From: Pegea sp. RAD2-039
Lineage: Eukaryota; Chordata; Thaliacea; Salpida; Salpidae
Direction of reading: 5' to 3'
Assembly: GCA_034620365.1 (NCBI GenBank)
Contig: JAQGEQ010000048.1
Location: forward strand, 1,488,001-1,552,000
DNA: 64,000 nucleotides
Shown here: positions 63,801-64,000 of the stretch, piece by piece
Numbering within the stretch: position 1 is the stretch's first letter
Layout: every line of letters starts with the position of its first letter
Made by a program: the position numbers and the translations under genes
The notes under the pieces: model-generated
Told to the model about the DNA's origin: nothing
The model's database searches: none
Seen by the model: only the letters and a program-made list of their open reading frames with translations

Positions 63801-64000
63801 ACTTTTACATGCAAAACCCTCGATCAAGAAGAGCTATAAAGACTTTCTTAATGGAGTTTGGAAAATCTTTACTGATTAGCCCAGAACAAACCAATGTTGC
63901 ATTAGCTATTATGGGCAAGAGAACTAAAGTTATCAATCAAAAGATGATGAAAAACAAAAGAGCTTACCAGAAAACAGTTAATCGTGCAGTAGTTTCAAGA
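9097..64000 (+). CDS. giant secreted EGF–VWD–multi-vWA mucin-like protein (3' end beyond window)
   Basis: One gene of about 102 exons and more than 12,500 residues, read across the whole window with GT–AG introns and matching phases at every junction; the stop codon is not reached. Order: signal peptide, six EGF-like domains, three VWD–C8–TIL units, then about 48 vWA domains in recurring cassettes joined by Thr/Pro/Ser linkers, three of which are minisatellite mucin arrays. Each vWA is typically bounded by a Cys just before its first strand and another after its last helix, as in extracellular vWA proteins. There is no membrane segment or internal signal peptide, so it is secreted, probably as a disulfide-linked O-glycosylated fibre or gel. 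Proteins combining VWD, C8, TIL and EGF include mucins, zonadhesin, SCO-spondin and adhesive footprint proteins. An adhesive or mucus role is inferred, not shown. Splitting into two genes is possible but no internal start or terminator is visible. Exon coordinates are in the entries below. Confidence 0.88.
9450..10219 (+). other. long intron 2 of the giant gene
   Basis: 770 bases between a GTATGT donor and a TTTCAATTACAG acceptor. It is AT-rich, and I see no nested gene or recognisable repeat. Confidence 0.6.
11892..12399 (+). other. intron between fifth and sixth EGF exons
   Basis: 508 bases bounded by a GTAATT donor and a TTTTTTTAG acceptor. Nothing recognisable is inside. Confidence 0.6.
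12555..14430 (+). CDS. giant gene: first VWD–C8–TIL unit
   Basis: Exons 12555–12760, 12866–12990, 13054–13271, 13534–13658, 13738–13860, 14021–14126, 14193–14430. The VWD domain opens with the [16 protein letters not shown] signature and ends with GGLCGDNNG. The C8 block spans the exons from 13534 to 14126 (Cys in [33 protein letters not shown]). The TIL domain lies in 14193–14430, with [32 protein letters not shown] and [10 protein letters not shown]. The CxxC multimerisation-type motif (CGLC) seen in the two later units is missing: the equivalent position reads GGLCG. VWD units fold as calcium-stabilised assemblies with C8 and TIL. Confidence 0.9.
14555..14645 (+). repeat. short imperfect direct repeat in intron
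   Basis: In the intron 14431–14679 the string CGATACCTAAAATATAAAGC recurs about 63 bases downstream as CGATACCTAGTATATAAAGC, with a TA run between the copies. It looks like a small local duplication in an AT-rich intron. Confidence 0.5.
14680..17497 (+). CDS. giant gene: second VWD–C8–TIL unit with an extra TIL
   Basis: Exons 14680–14847, 14953–15122, 15265–15376, 15557–15630, 15870–15989, 16046–16264, 16340–16580, 16640–16719, 16833–16940, 17350–17497. VWD2 starts at [17 protein letters not shown] and closes with [11 protein letters not shown], which holds an intact CGLC motif. C8 is mostly one exon (16046–16264; Cys in [26 protein letters not shown]). TIL2 is 16340–16580 ([31 protein letters not shown]). 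A second, more divergent TIL is split over 16833–17497 ([30 protein letters not shown]). Intron phases are 1 or 2 in this part. Confidence 0.9.
16941..17349 (+). other. intron splitting the extra TIL domain
   Basis: 409 AT-rich bases with a GTTGAT donor and a TTTGTTTGCAG acceptor. No nested feature is seen. Confidence 0.55.
17637..19543 (+). CDS. giant gene: third VWD–C8–TIL unit
   Basis: Exons 17637–17775, 17838–17970, 18105–18280, 18382–18492, 18551–18682, 18765–18921, 19191–19361, 19426–19543. VWD3 shows [20 protein letters not shown] at its start and [16 protein letters not shown] at its end, with the CGLC motif intact. The C8 block (18551–18921) has paired Cys in [30 protein letters not shown] and CECFC. 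The TIL module in 19191–19361 begins [20 protein letters not shown]; the 19426–19543 exon continues it ([19 protein letters not shown]). The order VWD–C8–TIL repeated three times parallels the D assemblies of gel-forming mucins and zonadhesin. Confidence 0.9.
19711..22010 (+). CDS. giant gene: 2.3-kb exon with Thr/Ser linker and three degenerate vWA domains
   Basis: A single exon with an acceptor at TTTTGATAG and a donor after CTTGTTGAAG. It begins with the end of the Cys-rich region ([10 protein letters not shown]) and a Thr/Ser linker, then has three vWA-like domains with first-strand motifs [22 protein letters not shown] and [11 protein letters not shown], and ends in another Thr/Ser linker. 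None keeps the DxSxS metal motif. The first resembles domain 1 of the B cassettes. The third, preceded by CVQPMDI, resembles domain 6 (CxxPMDI). The exon therefore looks like a shortened B cassette that lacks the introns found at homologous sites elsewhere. The long open frame upstream of 19711 is intronic. Confidence 0.85.
21857..24564 (+). repeat. copy 1 of a 2.7-kb segmental duplication
   Basis: This block recurs at 26887–29600 at a constant offset of 5036 bases, exons and introns included. It starts in the Thr/Ser tail of the preceding exon and ends in the intron after the short linker exon 24462–24500, where the two copies abruptly diverge. By eye there are about 20 mismatches plus one 6-base length difference near the left edge; within the six vWA exons I found none. 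The block carries one whole A cassette. Confidence 0.9.
22226..24666 (+). CDS. giant gene: A cassette, copy 1 (two vWA domains) plus linkers
   Basis: Exons 22226–22353, 22430–22663, 22821–23061 (first vWA); 23442–23575, 23687–23861, 23968–24216 (second vWA); linker exons 24462–24500 and 24622–24666. The first vWA has a complete metal-ion-dependent adhesion site (MIDAS): [11 protein letters not shown] (DxSxS), GSTNTYTAF (Thr) and LILITDGRA (Asp), so it can probably bind a divalent cation and an acidic ligand. The second vWA ([11 protein letters not shown]) has lost the motif. In both domains an intron in phase 0 falls just before the second beta strand (VSLTQY and IEVALF). The linkers are Thr/Ser/Pro-rich phase 1–1 exons whose lengths are multiples of three. 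Confidence 0.92.
23192..23207. repeat. 16-base near-perfect palindrome in intron
   Basis: AAGTCGGGTCCGACTT is a 7-base inverted repeat around GT, inside the 380-base intron between the two vWA domains of A copy 1; it is duplicated at 28228–28243. The intron is otherwise featureless. It may be chance or a remnant of an inverted-repeat element. Confidence 0.45.
24797..25649 (+). CDS. giant gene: solo second-type A vWA domain
   Basis: Exons 24797–24924, 25059–25227, 25362–25649. It reads [19 protein letters not shown] at the start, with the intron before FGVFVYGE at the usual strand-2 position, and matches the second vWA of the A cassette in exon structure. The metal motif is degenerate (DGDND). 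The third exon uses the acceptor GTTAGCAG because this is the phase-1 site that keeps the frame. A first-type partner is absent, so this is half a cassette left by an unequal duplication. Confidence 0.85.
26003..27046 (+). CDS. giant gene: mucin-type linker exon 1 (TSGPTPx repeats)
   Basis: The phase-1 exon is read in the frame that gives repeated Thr-Ser-Gly-Pro-Thr-Pro-(Asp/Thr/Ala/Gly), then a Thr/Ser tail shared with the exon ending at 22010. The frame is set by the flanking splice phases. Longer-looking alternative frames over the repeat (Val-Asp-Gln-His-rich on +, Gly-Val-Gly-Pro-rich on −) have no splice support. The density of Thr, Ser and Pro is that of an O-glycosylated mucin domain. 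The repeats separate the first-copy A domains from the duplicate. Confidence 0.88.
26034..26890 (+). repeat. 21-base coding minisatellite, about 40 copies
   Basis: Tandem units of the form ACAAGTGGACCAACACCAGAT, with the last codon varying among GAT, ACT, GCT and GGT. Unit length is a multiple of three, so copy-number change keeps the reading frame. Units differ mainly at ACA/ACG and at the last codon, and blocks of units recur in order (higher-order repeats), as expected from unequal exchange. Confidence 0.95.
26887..29600 (+). repeat. copy 2 of the 2.7-kb segmental duplication
   Basis: Partner of 21857–24564. It begins immediately at the end of the minisatellite and ends in the intron downstream of linker exon 29498–29536, where the sequence departs from copy 1 after TTCGTCCAAATTT. 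Mismatches lie almost all in introns; a Ser-to-Phe change is seen in the Thr/Ser tail of the preceding exon (about 26970). Confidence 0.9.
27262..29536 (+). CDS. giant gene: A cassette, copy 2
   Basis: Exons 27262–27389, 27466–27699, 27857–28097 (first vWA, MIDAS intact: DGSTS, Thr in GSTNTYT, Asp in TDGRA); 28478–28611, 28723–28897, 29004–29252 (second vWA, degenerate); linker 29498–29536. Its protein sequence matches copy 1 residue for residue in all stretches compared. The second linker exon of copy 1 has no counterpart here; the next exon is a mucin array instead. Confidence 0.92.
29692..30778 (+). CDS. giant gene: mucin-type linker 2 and two tiny linker exons
   Basis: Exons 29692–30300, 30510–30539 and 30755–30778. 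The first encodes Thr-Ser-Gly-Pro-(Thr/Ile)-Pro-Ala-type repeats in the splice-supported frame. The next two are phase 1–1 micro-exons of 30 and 24 bases. The last one encodes a basic stretch, DRWKKRYK, unusual in this acidic Thr-rich protein and containing Lys-Arg pairs that could be a proprotein-convertase or protease site. The micro-exons are supported by good splice signals and phase only, so they are less certain than the array. Confidence 0.75.
29713..30265 (+). repeat. second 21-base coding minisatellite, about 25 copies
   Basis: Units related to the 26034–26890 array (ACAAGTGGACCAACACCAGCT) but with their own variants: GGACCAATACCA, AGCGCTCCAACA, GGTGGACCAACA. A longer period of several units is visible: the order AGCGCTCCA, then ATCAGCT, then ATACCAGCT, then GGTGGA, then GATACGAGT recurs. 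The two arrays share ancestry but have diverged. Confidence 0.92.
30980..33055 (+). CDS. giant gene: A cassette, copy 3
   Basis: Exons 30980–31116, 31333–31566, 31727–31961 (first vWA); 32016–32155, 32219–32396, 32665–32901 (second vWA); linker 33020–33055. The first vWA has [11 protein letters not shown] (D-x-T-x-S, a conservative variant of the metal motif), [10 protein letters not shown] and LVLITDGHA, so cation binding is plausible. The second vWA ([11 protein letters not shown]) is degenerate. Exon boundaries and phases equal those of copies 1 and 2, but the sequence is clearly older and diverged. Confidence 0.9.
33131..37747 (+). CDS. giant gene: B cassette 1 (six vWA domains)
   Basis: Exons 33131–33372, 33519–33737, 33961–36428, 36548–36824, 37324–37747. 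After a Thr/Pro linker come six vWA domains with first-strand motifs [45 protein letters not shown] and FLIDKRAVT. None has a full DxSxS site, so they are probably structural. Domain 1 is split by introns at its second strand and after KKIII. Domains 2–5 are intronless inside the 2.47-kb exon. Domain 6 is split at its second strand (VDVK, then [12 protein letters not shown]). Conserved signatures shared with other B cassettes include [42 protein letters not shown] and NDASSIP. Confidence 0.92.
34041..35119 (+). repeat. near-identical 1.08-kb tract shared by B1 and B2 (B1 copy)
   Basis: Matches 38985–40063 at a constant offset of 4944 bases with seven mismatches by eye, while coding sequence on both sides is strongly diverged (for example [13 protein letters not shown] versus [13 protein letters not shown] at the right edge). 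It covers the end of vWA 1, all of vWA 2 and most of vWA 3. A patch with sharp edges inside diverged paralogues is the mark of gene conversion. Confidence 0.88.
36825..37323 (+). other. intron inside the sixth vWA of B1
   Basis: 499 AT-rich bases between GTAATT and TTTTTATTTTAG. It is longer than the homologous introns in other B cassettes (about 60–130 bases). No inserted element can be identified. Confidence 0.55.
37829..42475 (+). CDS. giant gene: linkers and B cassette 2 (six vWA domains)
   Basis: Linker exons 37829–37906 and 38100–38144; cassette exons 38273–38472, 38531–38734, 38905–41381, 41463–41712, 41842–42262; linker 42440–42475. First-strand motifs are [45 protein letters not shown] and FLISRRVMT, all without a full metal site. 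Intron positions and phases are the same as in B1. The middle of vWA 1 to most of vWA 3 has been homogenised with B1 (see the 38985–40063 tract), whereas vWA 4–6 are about as different from B1 as from other cassettes. Confidence 0.92.
38985..40063 (+). repeat. near-identical 1.08-kb tract shared by B1 and B2 (B2 copy)
   Basis: Partner of 34041–35119. The seven mismatches I could find are all in the first 400 bases, which suggests that the right part of the tract was converted most recently or that two overlapping events occurred. Confidence 0.88.
42612..44816 (+). CDS. giant gene: A cassette, copy 4, with a Gly/Ser insertion
   Basis: Exons 42612–42745, 42983–43210, 43311–43557 (first vWA); 43674–43804, 43864–44038, 44119–44637 (second vWA); linker 44790–44816. 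The first vWA keeps a textbook metal site: [20 protein letters not shown] and LIVVTDGRA. The second ([11 protein letters not shown]) is degenerate and carries, in the loop after [11 protein letters not shown], an insertion of roughly 85 residues rich in Gly, Ser, Glu and Asp (unit GSGGT). The copies at 23968–24216 and 29004–29252 have no such insertion. The first vWA ends in a short PPPPP run before the next domain. Confidence 0.9.
44353..44445 (+). repeat. 15-base coding repeat (GSGGT) inside a vWA exon
   Basis: Tandem GGTAGTGGTGGAACT units, three clear copies plus diverged ends, encode a flexible Gly/Ser/Thr linker within the second vWA of A copy 4. Length changes would stay in frame. Confidence 0.9.
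45083..46504 (+). CDS. giant gene: solo first-type A vWA domain and linker
   Basis: Exons 45083–45201, 45486–45722, 45824–46055 and linker 46445–46504. It reads [16 protein letters not shown], an intact DxSxS motif, with Thr in SGTEN and Asp in LLISDGQS, although the usual TxTxxAL string is replaced by TENHPNRLL. It has the three-exon structure of first-type A domains but no second-type partner. The short 44935–44981 stretch between this and the previous linker has splice-like ends but contains a stop in the required frame and is not an exon. Confidence 0.88.
46056..46444 (+). other. intron before a Thr-rich linker exon
   Basis: 389 AT-rich bases between GTGAGA and TATCTTACAG. Nothing else was recognised. 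Confidence 0.55.
46620..48595 (+). CDS. giant gene: mucin-type linker 3 (18-residue repeats)
   Basis: First 2 kb of the exon 46620–48733. The frame set by the upstream phase-1 donor gives tandem 18-residue units, [18 protein letters not shown], with variants GAST, GVST and FEST at the third quarter. They are rich in Thr, Pro, Ser and Glu: a strongly acidic mucin-type domain with many potential O-glycosylation sites. The exon then runs straight into domain 1 of B cassette 3. Other frames of the array, including a 701-codon one on the − strand, are also open, but they lack splice support and recognisable domains. Confidence 0.9.
46666..48560 (+). repeat. 54-base coding minisatellite, about 35 copies
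   Basis: Contiguous 54-base units built on ACACCTGGAACAGATACTCC followed by ATCCACTAAGGAACCAGTTG and AATCAACTGAACCA. Variation is concentrated at a few codons (CCATCC/CCAGCC/CCAACC, AAG/AAA/GAG, GTTGAA/GGTGCA/GGTGTA/TTTGAA, GAA/AAA). Runs of the same variant, such as GGTGTA between about 48000 and 48430, show local amplification. Confidence 0.95.
48596..52380 (+). CDS. giant gene: B cassette 3 (six vWA domains)
   Basis: Uses the end of exon 46620–48733, exon 48815–49039 and the first half of the 6.14-kb exon 49246–55385. First-strand motifs are [45 protein letters not shown] and ILIDQREID; none is a full metal site. Domain 1 keeps the two usual introns. Domains 5 and 6 are joined without the introns that all other complete B cassettes have there (the sequence runs [11 protein letters not shown] and [10 protein letters not shown] uninterrupted). 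The sequence is diverged from B1 and B2 throughout. Confidence 0.92.
49246..55385 (+). other. 6.14-kb single exon spanning the B3/B4 junction
   Basis: One exon of 6,140 bases (about 2,047 codons) without a stop, from the acceptor AAATTGTTACAG to the donor after GCCTACAG. It carries most of B3 vWA 1 to B3 vWA 6, a Thr/Pro linker (about 52390–52530) and B4 vWA 1 to vWA 5. At the four homologous vWA intron sites in this stretch the flanking codons are fused exactly as if spliced, and there is no linker intron. Confidence 0.93.
52531..56352 (+). CDS. giant gene: B cassette 4 (six vWA domains)
   Basis: Second half of exon 49246–55385, then exons 55594–55846 and 55941–56352. First-strand motifs are [45 protein letters not shown] and VLIDRRGMT. 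vWA 1 has no introns (STTVSVFLV and [11 protein letters not shown] read through). The introns before and inside vWA 6 are at the normal positions. Part of vWA 3 is nearly identical to the same part of B5. As in the other cassettes, domain 4 has a long loop ending in [10 protein letters not shown] and domain 5 a KKPRS/RKLR-type basic segment. Confidence 0.92.
53836..54168 (+). repeat. near-identical tract shared by B4 and B5 (B4 copy)
   Basis: Matches 58464–58796 at offset 4628 with only a few mismatches. A second shared tract lies just upstream (about 53694–53778, matching 58322–58399 apart from its first few bases). The roughly 57 bases between the two tracts are strongly diverged ([15 protein letters not shown] versus [15 protein letters not shown]). 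This mosaic fits two separate gene-conversion events. Confidence 0.85.
56353..56762 (+). other. intron between B4 and B5
   Basis: 410 AT-rich bases between GTAAGC and TATTTTTTAG. There is no separate linker exon here, unlike other cassette junctions. No nested feature is seen. Confidence 0.55.
56763..60972 (+). CDS. giant gene: B cassette 5 (six vWA domains) and linker
   Basis: Exons 56763–56935, 57096–57308, 57513–60001, 60082–60340, 60402–60828; linker 60922–60972. First-strand motifs are [45 protein letters not shown] and FLVDRRQLV; metal sites are degenerate. vWA 2 uniquely carries the tetrabasic string RRRRSVV (57981–58001) in a loop that is acidic or neutral in the other cassettes, a match to the furin-type cleavage consensus. 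Proline runs ([16 protein letters not shown]) join domains 3–4 and 4–5. The exon plan is the standard B plan. Confidence 0.92.
58464..58796 (+). repeat. near-identical tract shared by B4 and B5 (B5 copy)
   Basis: Partner of 53836–54168, from IGFGSKTPS to the LDYKEIS end of vWA 3; coding similarity falls sharply on both sides. Confidence 0.85.
60847..60876 (+). repeat. (TTTA)n microsatellite in intron
   Basis: About seven tandem TTTA units in the 93-base intron between the last vWA 6 exon of B5 and the next linker exon. Confidence 0.9.
61230..64000 (+). CDS. giant gene: B cassette 6, cut by the window end
   Basis: Exons 61230–61405, 61470–61700 and 61754 to beyond 64000. vWA 1 to vWA 4 are complete and vWA 5 has begun. 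First-strand motifs are [36 protein letters not shown] and LLVDDFYMQ. Introns in vWA 1 are at the standard positions (STK then VSVYTVG; QVVS then MVMYRKL). The frame is open to the last base, so this exon, a sixth vWA and possibly more cassettes lie downstream. It is the most diverged of the B copies, with no identical tract to another cassette seen. Confidence 0.92.

Overview
The window is AT-rich animal nuclear DNA. Its genes are split by GT–AG introns, many only 53–80 bases long, and the domains it encodes (EGF, VWD/C8/TIL, vWA, Pro/Thr/Ser mucin stretches) are typical of metazoan extracellular proteins. The composition and many very short introns would suit a flatworm or a Hydra-like cnidarian, but nothing here fixes the species.

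Layout, all genes on the + strand. Bases 1559–3891 hold a complete eight-exon gene for a microsomal-type epoxide hydrolase whose catalytic nucleophile Asp is replaced by Gly. Bases 3892–9096 are gene-poor and hold a degenerate LINE reverse-transcriptase fragment (about 4664–5010) and a probable tRNA-derived SINE (about 7951–8335). From 9097 to the end of the window, and beyond it, runs one enormous gene. I could trace 102 exons by hand with every splice phase compatible. They sum to about 37,570 coding bases, more than 12,500 residues, with no stop codon reached.

The giant protein starts with a signal peptide and six EGF-like exons (9097–12495). Three VWD–C8–TIL units follow (12555–19543), as in mucins, von Willebrand factor and zonadhesin. 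The rest is a forest of about 48 von Willebrand A (vWA) domains separated by Pro/Thr/Ser linkers. The vWA domains come as two kinds of cassette. The A cassette is a pair, each domain split over three exons; only its first domain keeps the DxSxS-type metal-binding motif. The B cassette is six degenerate vWA domains, with most of domains 1–5 in one exon of about 2.5 kb. Order: a three-vWA exon (19711–22010), A, a solo second-type A domain, a mucin array, A, a mucin array, A, B1, B2, A, a solo first-type A domain, a mucin array, then B3, B4, B5 and B6 (cut by the window end).

The locus is still changing: a 2.7-kb block is duplicated almost perfectly, near-identical patches sit inside otherwise diverged B cassettes (gene conversion), three coding minisatellites (21, 21 and 54 bases) build the mucin arrays, and the B3/B4 junction has lost every intron that the other B cassettes keep. 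The architecture fits a secreted giant mucin-like or adhesive matrix protein. It recalls the very large VWD/EGF-containing temporary-adhesion proteins of flatworms and sea stars, but that function is inference.
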